This document shows positions 1 to 11,294 of a stretch of 64,000 nucleotides of DNA, in pieces. Each line of letters begins with the position of its first letter. Position 1 is the first letter of the stretch. Made by a program: the position numbers and the translations under genes. Source of the stretch: Gloeopeniophorella convolvens (taxonomy: Eukaryota > Basidiomycota > Agaricomycetes > Russulales); NCBI GenBank assembly GCA_022496205.1, contig WTXD01000002.1, positions 496,001 to 560,000 on the forward strand, in the 5' to 3' direction. The notes beneath the pieces were generated by a model. It had not been told where the DNA came from. It ran no database searches and saw only the letters and a program-made list of their open reading frames with translations.

Positions 1-797
1 GCGGTCTGTGCTCTCCCTTTGTTAAAAGTGATGTTTACTTGCGCCTATGATTGGAATTTGGCTCCAAGAGTCCGTGAGGAAGGCCAAGAAGGGTTGCACG
101 CGCACAACGGCCGAGTTGTCGAGCTATCGCAGTTGGAACAGCCTATGCAACTCGGCGATTAGACAGATCAGAGACGCTCATATTTCATTTTTACTAACTG
201 TTAACCGAACTCATTACATCAGCTTACATCATTTGGCAACTAACCTTCAGATCTAATAATGAGATCAATCGGCGTCAGAACCCGAACGTTGACGTCGGCA
301 TCACACTTGCTGCCATAGAGGTGCTCGACGCATCCAGGGTATTCACCAGCACTCTCCCCAGGCAATGGGTTATGTTGGATGGCGGGAGGGTTCTGACAGG
401 GCGTCTGTTGGCGTCAGATCAAGGTCTGCGCTATCAATTGCACCAATCGAAAGACCCCTGTCAGAAGATGTACATATGCATATGGCTATTGGTCGTCGGA
501 GGCGCTGCATGCGCATTGTTCCGGCGTCGGCCAGGTAACGCCATCGGAACCAGCGCGCCGAATGTGGGCCTGTATAGAAATCTCGATCGCCAGCACGCAA
601 ACGGAAAAGCAGTGATCGTGGGCAAGAGCACAGCCTCTGACTGGGACTATTGAGACCAATATTGGCTTCGGTGGTCCGAGGAGCCCATGCGCCGTGACAT
701 TGTGGCGAGCCGGTCGCGGAAGGCCATCATTCGCTCCTGAACCGACGGCACTGTGGGAAGTAGTTCGGTGGGAAGATAAGCATTATGTACTATTAGG
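1..797. other. Non-coding left edge
   Basis: No convincing coding exon was recognised on either strand. Short open frames here lack recognisable protein character and have no splice-compatible continuation. The stretch lies beyond the stop codon of the minus-strand ankyrin-AAA+ gene, so its right end probably holds that gene's 3' UTR. The far left may belong to a neighbour outside the window. Confidence 0.5.
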
Positions 798-3700
798 TTA
801 CTCTAGGAGTTCCGGTATGTCCATGAGCAAGGATGAGACGGCGCGGTGGAGAGAACGTGCACCCTCCTCGGGTATGTAAGACTCAATCGCACTACGTGCG
901 GTGCGCTCTACAGTCTGAACAGAGACGGAGAGCGCGCGGGCGCCTCCAAGAGAGTAGAAGGCCTCGGTCGCGATCGCCATCATTTCTGCCTCGGAGAATG
1001 GCACAAATGGAAGCACGGCTGTGACACGCGATAGCAGTGATGCCTAAGGGGAACGAATGGCGTCAGAACATCACGCACGATCGGTCCAGCCAAAAACTTG
1101 TCTTACTCCAAGACTCTGGGATATTCTTGGGCGCAAGAGCCTGACCAGTTCCGAGTACTCGTCGCGGTTGACGCTTTTGCTAGCCAAGGTCTCGCAGAAC
1201 TCAAATACGAGGTCGTGGCCGAGATTCGACGTGCCGAGCCATATGACCTGGCGCACGTCGATATGACGGTGACCAGCTTGTGGCGAACAACGGCCTAACG
1301 TCCTTGCCATTAGAGGGTTCACGCAGGATGGAACGAACAAGACTAACCAAGCTCCCAAGGCACTAGTAAGGAGTACAATACTTTAGGGTCTTCTGCCTTC
1401 TCTATCTCCTGCAAACCATTGTTAGTGAACTCTCAAGGAAGGTGGGACGAGCTCCGCTTACGTCTAAGGCCACCACACATCGCTTGCCCTCGTTCTCTAC
1501 CAAGAACTGAGCAAGTGTGTTCGTTGTCATCTCCTGTCGAAGCTGTTAGCGCCTTTAGGCAACCAAGTCGGTATGAACCTCACTTCATAGGGGCTCATCG
1601 AGTATGACTCCCACAAGTCATGGGTAGATCGTAGCGTCGTAACGTTCACCGTATGTGTTGGAACACCAAGAAGAGAGCCGACTGGAGGCATAGTCAGTAC
1701 TCGGGACCTATCCCACGAGGAAGTGACATTACATCGTCGTGCCAGGAAGCTCTTCCCATGACCGCTGGGCCCTACATATGAAAGCAACACCTCAACTCTC
1801 GATTCCTCAGATCGGCCAGACAGAACTTGCCACAAAGTAGGATGACGAGAGGGGATACTGAGAACGTTCTGGAGTGTTGGTTCAACACATGGAACAATTG
1901 CTCAAAGACCTGATCTTGTCCGACGATGTCGTAGCGCACGCGGGCCAGCGGCCGGAACAGTGACCGCTGGAGGAGCGTTGACGTTTGGCGCGTTCGCGGT
2001 GCATCAGCCCGTGCAATGTAATAGCTTCGATCCAGACGTGAGTAATGGGAGTGTCGCCGCAGTGAAGTGATGGCTCACCGGGTCGCAGGGTCCATCGCTT
2101 CTAGCGTTGTGGTTGACGGAGGTGACAAAAGCATCGTATCATCGCAGGAAGACGAGTCGCGTAAAGGAGGATTGAGCTCTGGGTTGCGAAGCGCAGCGGG
2201 GTCCGCTCCGTGCGCGAGCAGTGCCTTCACGATGTCAAGCTTATGGGTCAGGCGCTCGTTCGTAAGTGCGAACGCGAGCGCAGACTGTGGGCCAATCGAT
2301 TCGTTCGGATCTACGTCACCGTGCTCGAGCACGCGGAGGACAGACTCCGTGTCGTCACTGGCGATTGCGAACATCAAGCTAGGCTCGGGCGCCAACACAG
2401 ATGTCCGGAAAGGAGAGCGAATCGATGATTCTGGCCGTGGGAGAGGTGGCGCAGAGGGAAGAGGTACCGGCCCATATGTAGCAGTATCGAGCTGACCCCC
2501 GTCGTCTAAGACATCATCGTCAGTGAGCCTAGAAGGGCCAGGAGTACGACTCGTTGAACGCGAATGCCGTTTTTCAGAGTCAGAATGGTGAAGTGAATCG
2601 CGCCACGTCTGTGCGCGTGATATAGGAGCGGATTGCGGGATGTCATGCGTTGCTAAGGTTGGTATAATGTGTCCGGAACGAAGGGTATTGCGAGTTTGAT
2701 TGTGCAAAGATGGATGCGATGATGAAGACGAGACCTAGATTCAGCTCAATCAGTACAGCTGTGACATTGCCACGTGTGGGTCGAATTTACCGACAAGTGC
2801 TGGGAGTGCGATGGAATGGAGGATGTATCGACTGCTAAAGTGAGGAGTGCTCTAGATGTGTTAGGGAGTGAATTTGCGGATCCAGACTCAGACGGGTGCG
2901 ACTACACGTGTCATCAATATGACATGGAACATGTGAGGATACATCCTATACGCACAAGGTGAAGAGGTTTAGCCCAATCGGGTTTCGATTGGGATGATTC
3001 AGAGGAGAAGCTGTGAGCACTTTCAGGCGTCTTATACCGGCCAATGGCAGAGTGGGAGGGTAAAGAAGTCAGTACGCTTGGGCGCTTCCTGCCGGCAGGT
3101 GCGACCCCGTTGGGACGACCCCTTTCCGACTGCCCGCATGTCAGTATATTCTTTTGTTTTGAAGATAAGACGTACTGTAATGGAATTGCGGAATCCAAAA
3201 GGTACTTTCTTTGATACGGAGACGTCGTCCCACCTCTTCCTCGCATACTCCGGTTCGCGATGTATACTAGAAACCGCTTCGACTACCCTTGAAGGGCCAG
3301 CGACCGGTGCAAAGTTTGGAACTGATACTCTAGAGACGAGGCTTGGTGAAGACGCCGATGGAGGCGAGGTTGCTCTGAGATCTATTGCAGAATGGGGTGC
3401 TCCGGGCCGAGGAGACACTGGGCTTGCAATGCGAGACAGTGCAGGGGCAACGGATCCATTCGGGCTGGAAGATGATAGAGGTGTTTCCGACAGCGGACTC
3501 GACGTACGACTGTTGTACTCTGAGAACAGAACAGACGTCGGACGCGAGCCCCGACGGATTGGTCGTGAGCCCATCTCGAGGGCAGAGTAAGGACGTTCCA
3601 GCGAGTCAACTAGAACGGGCGAGGCACGCTGTGCCAGTGGGTTCTCCATTGCAGGCGACCTTGGTGCCGGACTCTGCGACGATGGTCGGGAAACCCACGA

Positions 3701-5270
3701 CATGCGCTTAGATGCCGCCTCTTCGGGCGACATGACTAACGATTGGTAGAGAGCTTCGTAATCGAAGTCGCCAACCTCCGCGCTTCCTTGCAATGAGATA
3801 GGTGACCCTAGTAATGCTGGAGCGTCGGCGTCACTTTGCGAGGCTACCTCGACATCCAGTGTTAGCCTTGGGGAAAGCATAGCTTCGGCGACGCCAATCG
3901 GTTCTGCCTCAGTGAGCCCGTATAGAGCTGGAGAGACGTCGGCCGTTGGAGTTGTGGCAGGCAATGCCTCTGTGGGAGGAGAGTCTTCGTGGAGCATGTC
4001 ATCGGATAAGGCTTGGGGAGGCGACGCGCTGTCGTGGTTGCTATGCGGATTTGCTGAAGATGGTGTATGAATGAGATTCTCCAAAACAGGTATCTCGGTT
4101 GAAGGCAAAGGAAACAAGAGGGGAGATGACCCAGCCGAGTCGTCCGCGAACAAATCCGCATCATCAAGGTCTTCACCCGTGTCTGCAGTCTCAGGAACCC
4201 CTTGATTGGGTGTTACAACGCTGAGCGGCGGTTCCTGCGGTGGTGCAACGGAAGCCGATTTCACGCTATCCGGAGAAACTTGGGGAGGTGGAACGTGCTG
4301 GAGGTTGCCCGTAGAGAGTGAAGGAGGTGAGATCAAGTCAATGGACGTATCAGGGGAATCGCGGGCTGGCGGAAGGGTGGCTTGTTGTCGACTAGGTGAC
4401 GGAGATAGTCGTCTCGGAAGGACACGGGAAAGTGGTGACCCAAAAGGAGAGGCAAGTAAGTCGAGCGTCGAGCTTGGCCGACTTCGCTGAGGAGGAGAAA
4501 GAGCAAATGGTGTCGGACCGACCCAAGTCTCGGCATAGCCAGAGTCAATGGAGTCCTCGCGGGTGAGAGTCCCGCTCGTTTCAACGCGAGGTGGGAACGG
4601 AACGGGAGGACCTGAACCCAGTTGCACCGGGGACAAAAGGCCAGGGGGCGACAATAACTCTCTCTTTGTTGTCTCAGGCGTAACGTTTCCAGACACGCTT
4701 CCGTCGTCTACAATGGCAGACGACTCATCGGCTATCTCTGGCGCCTGCGAAACAGTTGCTGAGCCGTCAGCAGCACCTGCGCCTTCGCTGATACTTTTTT
4801 GAGCGGCAACATGCGTTTCATCGCCTTGCACAGGATCGGTGCCGCGAGGTGGTGCGTCGGGCGGCAGTGGAGTCTCGTCCGCGAAGGGTGGCTCCTCTGT
4901 TTCCTCTGGCGAGTCCGGCCCAATAATGTCTTGAAGAGCGGAAAGGAGACTCGCCATGCGGGGAGAGCGTGTCGGGGAGGGAGAGGATGCGGGTGGATGA
5001 ATTGTCACGGTGGGAGGCGTCCTGACGAAGGATCCCATTGAGGAAGCCGAATCTCTGTAGGAGGCCTTTGCATCAACAGGAGGGCTTGAAAAGTGACGGT
5101 CTATTGGAATCTTGATTTTGACATCGTGCAGAAAGCCACAGGACTCTGCGAATACGCAGCGCCCTTGAGAGTAAAATGGACATGGTCGAGCTGTCGGCTA
5201 GCGTCTGAGCAAGCCGTCTGAGGGTGCAGAGGGGGAACGTGTGGTTGCGAACTTACTTCTTTTCTTCCAT
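798..5270 (-). CDS. Ankyrin-repeat / ClpB-like AAA+ ATPase with long disordered N-terminus
   Basis: Twelve exons read right to left: 5270-5257, 5054-3176, 3129-2956, 2901-2791, 2734-2079, 2024-1831, 1771-1733, 1681-1584, 1533-1462, 1408-1348, 1294-1107, 1043-798. They sum to 3732 nt, 1243 aa. Residues 1 to about 840 are Ser/Pro-rich and low complexity. Ankyrin-type sequence follows (about 845-910, with LLAHGADP). The AAA+ part has Walker A GPSGHGKS, Walker B VVALDEIEK, sensor-1 LGTSNLGHD, an arginine finger in LLSRV and sensor-2 GAR near the C-terminus. The ankyrin plus single ClpB-D2-like module matches the layout of the disaggregase CLPB/Skd3; the substrate here is unknown. An intron of 59 nt uses a GC donor. 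The start rests on a 14-nt first exon and a 202-nt intron, less certain than the rest. A two-gene alternative (N-terminal part separate) is possible, but the ankyrin part then lacks a suitable ATG. Confidence 0.8.
1733..1771 (-). other. 39-nt micro-exon encoding only the Walker A loop
   Basis: This exon encodes GPSGHGKSFLARR plus split codons. It is bounded upstream by the GC-AG intron (1830-1772) and downstream by a 51-nt GT-AG intron (1732-1682) without in-frame stop codons. Both junctions are phase 1, so skipping the exon would keep the reading frame. Confidence 0.75.
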
Positions 5271-5508
5271 GGTGGATCGGGGACGGTCATCGAAGCTGCA
5301 TCAAGCGGAGCGTGACGGTGAGGTTCCTAGAGGGAGATGTTAGAGAAATGGTGACATGAGGCTAGTCCAAGTTGAACCGCCGTCGACGGAGACAGCTTTG
5401 CTCCCATATGGGCGCTTGTTGGTCCCGATCACCGCCCCGCTACACGGCATCCCGGCCCGGTCGGGAACCTCTGGCGCTCCGCGTTCATTATGGCAAGCGA
5501 TTCGGCCC
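5271..5508. promoter_or_regulatory. Divergent promoter, AAA+ gene / glutaredoxin-like gene
   Basis: The two start codons face away from each other across 238 bp, so both genes should be driven from this interval. No TATA box or other clear element was identified by eye. Confidence 0.4.
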
Positions 5509-5945
5509 ATGGCGACCACCAAGGCAGTGACAAGACTCGCCCGACTCACCCTCTATTCGGGCCCCAACTGCTCTCTCTGCGACGTACGTCGTGGCTAGTT
5601 GACTTACTCACAGTGCGTTTCGTCTCATTCATCTGTATAATAGGTTGCTAAGGCAGAGCTCGCCAGAGTCAGGCAAACGGTGACCATTCATGACCCCTGC
5701 TCTTCGAATCACCGCTTACGCCTACTTGTCGACAGCGCCCGTTCGAGCTCAACGTTGTCAACATCCAGGACCCGGGCCAGGAACGCTGGAAGAAGAAGTA
5801 TGTCTACTGGATACCGGCTCTTCACATCGATGACAAGGAAGTTGCGAAGGGTCGCTGGGACGGCCAGACGGTGACCCAAGCTTTGGATTCATGGGAGAAC
5901 CAACTGGACACGACTCCGGGGGGTGTCCAGGAGACGAAGCCATAG
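5509..5945 (+). CDS. Glutaredoxin-like (DUF836) protein
   Basis: Three exons: 5509-5583, 5644-5679 and 5736-5945, giving 106 aa. A thioredoxin-fold redox motif CSLC follows the first strand (LTLYSGPNCSLCD). The second half has the family signature VYWIPALHIDDKE. This is the small glutaredoxin-like family of human C5orf63 and yeast YDR286C, presumed thiol-disulfide oxidoreductases whose partners are not well known. All introns are phase 0. The last 55 nt overlap, in another frame, the start of the CCHC/PSP gene on the same strand. Confidence 0.85.
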
Positions 5946-7042
5946 CCGAACTGCCATTCTTCACCGACACACGAGGCGACCCAAACAACCCCTCTGACTC
6001 CACCCTTCCCTTTGCCTACGAACGGCACACCACTGATGTCTTGGGGGACAATTCAGCCGACGATGCCTCGTACGGCACTGGTATCAGTCGTTGCTTCAAT
6101 TGTGGCTCTACCGAACATATGGTTTCCTCCTGTTCCACTCCCTATAATGCTGAGCTTGTCTCACTTTCACGTCAAATGTTCAATTTCTTCAAAAACACAC
6201 GTTCTTCGGAACCCATCGCGCTTTCTGCCGCCGTAATGTATAAGCGCCAACGGTATCAATGGGTCGACACCTTTGAGCCCGGTCAAATCCAAGAGCCTCT
6301 GCTGCGCTCGGCGCTCGGCCTGTCAGATGGCGACGCCGGCTCAGGTGTGCCCTGGCTCAAAAACATTGCAATCTGGGGATATCCAAGAGGTTGGTTCAGT
6401 GAAGAGGACCCTCGGGAGCAAGTTCTCCAGCGCATCGACGATCTCTTTGTGGAAGCACTTGACATCGGTGAAGGCGACCATTCTTTGATCATCTTCGGCG
6501 ACGAATCCGTCGAGTCGCTCGACATCAATGTGCTGTCTCTCCCCAAACCTGCTACCCTTGAGAAATCTGATGGTGACGAACCTTGCACAACTCAAGACGA
6601 CGCCTGTTTGCAAGCCAACCCGGCCACTGTCGATACCCCTGAAGGAAGCGGCTCTGGGCTGCACCGTTGGGCTACTTATCCTTCGACCTTCTTTTCCAAC
6701 GACCTCCTTCCTATCTACAACGGCGTGCGACTTCCGCCAGTTTTTCAAACCTCATCATCCACCTACACGAACGAGCGTCATCTCCTCTGGGAGCGAATTG
6801 CGGGGCAGGGCGAGCAACAGACATGGACATCCAAGGAACACCCATCTGTACCCAGCGTTCCGCCTCCACCGCCCATGTCCCCGCCTCCTTTGCCACCATC
6901 ACCGCCACCGCCCTTACCGCCCTCGCCCCCACCGCCACTTCCGCCTTCGATGAGCAAGATCAATCCCATTATTGCCGAATCAAATCATGCGGAACACTTT
7001 CCTGAAAGTTCTGATATGGAACTGTCTGACTCCGACGACTAG
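5891..7042 (+). CDS. CCHC zinc-knuckle and PSP-domain protein (ZCCHC8-like)
   Basis: One open frame of 383 aa. A zinc knuckle CFNCGSTEHMVSSC (about residues 67-80) is followed by a PSP-type region with the core VPWLKNIAIWGYPRGW near residue 160. PSP domains occur in splicing and RNA-surveillance proteins such as SF3B2 and ZCCHC8, so a nuclear RNA-processing role is inferred. A proline-rich tract of repeated PPPxPPSP units lies near the C-terminus, followed by an acidic end. The first in-frame ATG lies inside the preceding glutaredoxin-like CDS and there is an in-frame stop shortly upstream. The next ATG falls inside the zinc knuckle, so 5891 is the only sensible start unless an upstream exon is spliced on. 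Confidence 0.75.
   Translation: MGEPTGHDSGGCPGDEAIAELPFFTDTRGDPNNPSDSTLPFAYERHTTDVLGDNSADDASYGTGISRCFNCGSTEHMVSSCSTPYNAELVSLSRQMFNFFKNTRSSEPIALSAAVMYKRQRYQWVDTFEPGQIQEPLLRSALGLSDGDAGSGVPWLKNIAIWGYPRGWFSEEDPREQVLQRIDDLFVEALDIGEGDHSLIIFGDESVESLDINVLSLPKPATLEKSDGDEPCTTQDDACLQANPATVDTPEGSGSGLHRWATYPSTFFSNDLLPIYNGVRLPPVFQTSSSTYTNERHLLWERIAGQGEQQTWTSKEHPSVPSVPPPPPMSPPPLPPSPPPPLPPSPPPPLPPSMSKINPIIAESNHAEHFPESSDMELSDSDD
6870..6951 (+). repeat. Proline-codon tandem repeat
   Basis: Imperfect repeats of short CCx-rich units encode alternating PPPP, LPPS and SPPP blocks in the PSP-domain protein. Such tracts often vary in length between strains and can bind SH3, WW or profilin-type partners; binding here is inference only. 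Confidence 0.7.
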
Positions 7043-7794
7043 TGCACCGCCCGGCACCTGCTCTGACAGTATCTCTGTATCTCTATATCTCTATATTCAA
7101 CATGGCACGTTTTTACAATAATGGCCTGTCGCGTTGAGCCTGCCCGAATCGAGACGGAACGCACGTACCACACGTGACGGGAGGAAAGTGCGATCTTAGT
7201 ACGGCCCTATAAACGACTCTACATTAACCCGAACGCTTCATTACCATCATTTCAGCACTCAGGCATTAACGAAGCCGATAATCATTGGTTGATTGACGGT
7301 GCAGTTTACACCCAGAGACCTGCAATGGCTCGACTACGCAGAAGTGCGGAACTTTGCCAGATCGCACTAGCAAATTCGGCAGAGTACTGTACGATACAAG
7401 TTAGAGGACGTTATTATACGCGAATTGCTACATCGTTGTGGAAGTTCAATATTCAGCACTAAAATAGTGTCTCAAGCCGGTCAATGTCAGTGAGGAACAG
7501 TGTGGCCAATAAAGATAGGGATACAATAGAGCGTGAGTCATTATCCATGTCCTGCAGAAGAGGGTTCATGCTGGGCGGGGAACCGCATCAATGCGTGCCC
7601 TGTAGAGGTGCCTAAGCGGCAGCACTTAGATTGCGGTAGGGCTCGAGCGGAATTTGCGGGTCCCAGAAGATTCCGACCCCGTCTTGGATTCGGCAACACT
7701 CAGAAGGCTGCCGATGCTAGCCGTGCTGGGAGGTCGAGACGCGTAGCGAGGAGCAGTTTCCTTTGGCTTGTTGATCATGAACCCTGAGCGAAGT
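7043..7794. other. Intergenic region between convergent genes
   Basis: It separates the 3' end of the PSP gene from the 3' end of the minus-strand membrane protein. A short TCTCTATA-type microsatellite lies at about 7072-7100, probably in the PSP 3' UTR. No further gene is seen. Confidence 0.5.
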
Positions 7795-8680
7795 TCAGCA
7801 CAGCCTTTCGGTGCGAGAAAAGAGACGCTGCGCACCCTTCAGACCTGCTCGCTTCTCGCCTTGCCTGCCAAAGCCATAGCCGGCAGGTGAGGCGCCGGCC
7901 TCAGAGTCGTCGACCTTCTTGCCGCCGAAGAGGGAAGAGCGGAAGTTTGAGGCGCCAGTGTCGCCGGTGTGCATGGGGAGGACGGCGGCCTTGCTCTCCT
8001 TCCGCCCGCGGACGCTGCGCTTGGACTTGGCATGTTCGCGGAAGACAAGGCCGAGGAACATGTTTAGGCAGCCAATGGAGAACAGGAAGAACGCAGAGAC
8101 GAGCGTGAAGTCGTCGACGTGATGGGACAGGATCGTGGCACCGATGCTATGGCAGTCAAGGTCAGCACGTATGGCTAAGGGGTAAAGAATAAACACTTAC
8201 AGCCCCTGGAATACACCGAGCGCACCGAGACCGAATTGGGAACCGAGCACCGGGAAGAAGCGGTCGAAGAAGGCCATGGGCCACGAGACCTCCGATAAGA
8301 TGAGGAAGATGACTTGGAAGATGACAAAGAGGCGGTTAAGGATCGCCCAGAACACGCCCGCGGGTTGATTGGGTACGGTGCTGTTTCTACGACAGGTGCA
8401 AGAGAGATTAGAAGAAGGGACGGGGCAAAGGTGGGGTCAGGAACGTACCCGATGTAACCACACGCGTCATTGTCAGAGCCCGCATCGTGCTGGAACTTGT
8501 TCACAGCTCGGATGTCCGACACCATGACGACGATACTGCTCGAAAAAACGAGTAACATTCCAATGATGCTCAGCGCTCGGACAACGTTGAGGCCGTAGAA
8601 AACGTCTAGGGCAGGGTCACCGAGGTTAGCGCGCGTGGAACAGCTGCAGAATGAAGCGACGCACAAGGCCGAGAGGGCAT
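7795..8680 (-). CDS. Four-helix membrane protein, DUF7598 type
   Basis: Four exons: 8680-8665, 8605-8449, 8386-8201 and 8146-7795, summing to 711 nt and 236 aa. The first coding exon is only 16 nt (MPSRP plus one base). Four hydrophobic segments are clear: LNVVRALSIIGMLLVF..., VFWAILNRLFVIFQVIFLIL, a segment around FGLGALGVFQGLIGATIL, and FTLVSAFFLFSIGCLNMFLGLVF. A basic hydrophilic tail of about 80 aa follows. This matches a membrane-protein family common in agaricomycetes (I believe Pfam DUF7598); its function is unknown to me. The tail is rich in Lys, Arg, Gly and Ser and probably cytosolic. Confidence 0.8.
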
Positions 8681-9642
8681 GATGAGTGGCGTTAGAGGGG
8701 AAATTAGACAGAGGCAAGCGTAATCGCGAGATTAGGTTGTAAGAGATGGTGATCCAGCACCAAGGCAAAGTAGAAGTGAGCGCGAGGGGGCAGAGAAATA
8801 CACCGAGGATTTGAAAGTGAAAGGAAGATGCTAGATCGACTCGCCACCCCAGTGAGTTTTAAGCCGCGGACCCTATTCGGCGCGTGTGGCGGGCTGTACA
8901 TTTTGTTTATTGTTCCGGGCGAGATTCAACTCAGACACAACAGCGGACAATGTGCGGTAGCTCCTTGGCCTCGAGTGTCATTGTCTAAAGCAAGAAGCGC
9001 CCGGCGCGCCAACGTTTTGGGGCACAATCGATCACGTGGCCCGTACGTCTTCAAAGAATAACGCTCACGGATTTCTGAGGGCTTCCATTGCACCCTTGCC
9101 GTTGAGCCATTCCACGTTGACTGGCCTGTACGGGTTCTCCGGAATGATGGTATCCCCTGGTCGCAAAGCAAAAGGTCTCCAGGGAGAGACAATTAGAGGG
9201 TAAATCTCTGTACAAGTGGCAAGTTAGTCCAAGTGTCAGCCACGGCACCTGTGCCCCTTCGGGCGATAAAATGCCTGACACCCCTGTTTGGGACGTGCGT
9301 TGTACTCTGAAGGCTACCAAAAACAGAATCTCACGAGTAGATAAGGAAGATGGCTCGTTGAGGATGCAAGATATGTTACATATGACGAGGACGGGACATC
9401 AACTTCAGAGATATATATAAGCAGAACAACGACAAGTGCAAAGAAACGTGAATTCGTAACAAGTTGAAGACAACCTGAACCCAAAGAAGAAAGGAGTCCA
9501 TGTGCGCGTCAGCGGTAGTCCGAGATGCTGTCCGTGTGAAGCAAGTAAAGTGGACCATATCCAGACGCACAGGAGTACTACAAGGACAGGGAGAGGCTGC
9601 TTCCCACACACAGTCAGTCAGACGCTGGCTTTTCGGAGACAG
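8681..9642. promoter_or_regulatory. Upstream region of the membrane protein; 3' flank of the Ser/Thr-rich gene
   Basis: About 960 bp with no recognised exon. The left part must hold the promoter of the minus-strand DUF7598-type gene. The right part (about 9,370-9,640) is probably the 3' UTR of the next minus-strand gene. A TA-rich stretch (agatatatataagcag) sits near 9,410. Confidence 0.4.
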
Positions 9643-11294
9643 CTAGGCCACATATGCAGGCGGGGCGTCAGACGCCACCGCTTTGGGTTGGGCGGAGGGT
9701 TTGCTTCCGGAAACCAACACAGATGACCCGCTGTCTGCAGCTTGAATGCGTCCTCCGTCCGTGTGGACAACAATCTCCCCACTGGATTGCGAACGGTTTT
9801 TAGCGGGCTTCTCTTGCCGCGTGGGCTTCTTGTCGAAATCGGACATGGCAAGAGGCGCCTTGAACGCGCTAGGGCCGGGCCCTACATCAGACGATAGGCT
9901 CAGCCTGGTGGATACGGGCGAAGTGGGCGATATGGGAGCATTGATGACCTGGAGCGGGCGTCGACTGGGGCCAGCGGTAGCGCCCGATCCACTGCTACTG
10001 CTTTGGTAGCTGAGATGATCTACTACCGGGGGAGCTGCGCCCGGAGGCAAGTGGCCGGTCGAGCTATGCGATACCTGGCGCTCCACGTCGCCAACCTTGG
10101 GCTGTATGCCATGTATGGAGGGAAGTTGCGTCGCGGAACCAGACGCCACAGACATATGCGCGTATCCTGAGGACGACGCACTGATCAACGGAGTTGCGGA
10201 GTCTGGCCCTCCGTCACTGCCACGAGAGAGCATGGTCGATGGGGGCGAGTTCGGAGGAGTCACCGATGCTGGATCCGAGGTTGAGCGCCCCACAAGTCCA
10301 TATTCGTATGGCCGCGGCTCGTGTGTCAAGTCCAAGCGCCGATTGTGGTCTCGTTCTCGGGTCACAGGGTACGGGAACACGACGTCTTCGTCGTCGTTGT
10401 TATCAACCCTGCGGCACCTCCTCCTGTTTCGTGTCCCATTAGCCACCCTTGCAGAGAGAGCGGATGGAGGGTGGACTCACAAAACAAGCCAAATGACAAC
10501 GACTGCACCTATGAGGAAGAAAAATCCTCCGACAGCGCCCCCTACGATAGGGGCAAGTGCGCTCGAAGATTTTGATGAGTGGCTTGACGTAGCCACAGCT
10601 GACTCCGTGGATACGAACACGGCGGTCGGCGGAGGTGTAGAGGTCGAGGTGATTGTAATGACAGTAACATCGCCGTTGTCTAGCGTAGACGATTGCTGCT
10701 CTGTGACCACGACGGGAGGGGGAGTTGTTGTGGTCACCACAGGAGCAGGGGTGGATGATGTCGATGGAGACGACCCCGAATCGCTCTGAGTCGGAGACGG
10801 GGATGATGTTGACTGCTCAGATGAGGTAGTGCTGCTGGAAGAACTGGACGAAGACGAAGACGACGACGATGACGTGGAGCAACTAGCAAAGAGAGTCAAA
10901 GTCGGATCGGATTCCGTGATGATACTCGTGATGATGAAAGGCACCAGCACAGTAGAAATACCACCTGCGGGGTTGTCAGTACGTCTGGAGCTTGAGTCGG
11001 GAGATACCAATGGGGTCACAAGCCAAAGCGCTGCCCCTCTTGGGCTGCTGCCATATATTCGACTACTGGCGACCGGTATTGAAAGGTAGAGCACTCACCC
11101 GGTATCACTGTCGTCTGTGTGGCTACAGTCGACGAGACACAGATACCACCGAGGCTGGACAAGCATGAGGAGGCGACAATGGTAGAGGTCGTGTCTGGCA
11201 AAGTCTGCACACTTGTGGAGGTCGTGGTAATGACATTCGTAGAGGTCACCGTTGTGAACAAGGTCAGGGTGGGGGTCGGTGTGCAGTCAGCCAT
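9643..11294 (-). CDS. Ser/Thr-rich single-pass membrane protein (Mid2-like layout)
   Basis: Exons 11294-11099, 10964-10481 and 10423-9643 sum to 1461 nt, 486 aa. The N-terminal two-fifths are Ser/Thr-rich, with a run of about 14 serines, and look like an O-glycosylated stalk. One transmembrane helix follows (about residues 205-227, ALAPIVGGAVGGFFFLIGAV and on). Immediately after it come the basic RRCRR and acidic NNDDED, with about 260 aa of Ser/Pro-rich tail. The layout resembles Mid2/Wsc wall sensors and several agaricomycete surface proteins, but no conserved cysteine domain was seen, so a sensor role is inference. No classical N-terminal signal peptide is obvious. The first intron (134 nt) is longer than usual and could hide a second splicing choice; the other junctions are firm. 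Confidence 0.7.

Noticed and set aside
2735..3031. Separate gene boundary between the Ser/Pro-rich protein and the ankyrin-AAA+ protein
   Set aside because: The ankyrin part has no suitable ATG of its own, and three phase-0 introns with good signals join the two regions in one open chain. Kept as an alternative only.
10097..10789. Plus-strand 230-codon frame
   Set aside because: Antisense to the Ser/Thr-rich gene; its Val/Thr/Asp bias is the complement of Ser/Thr codon repeats.
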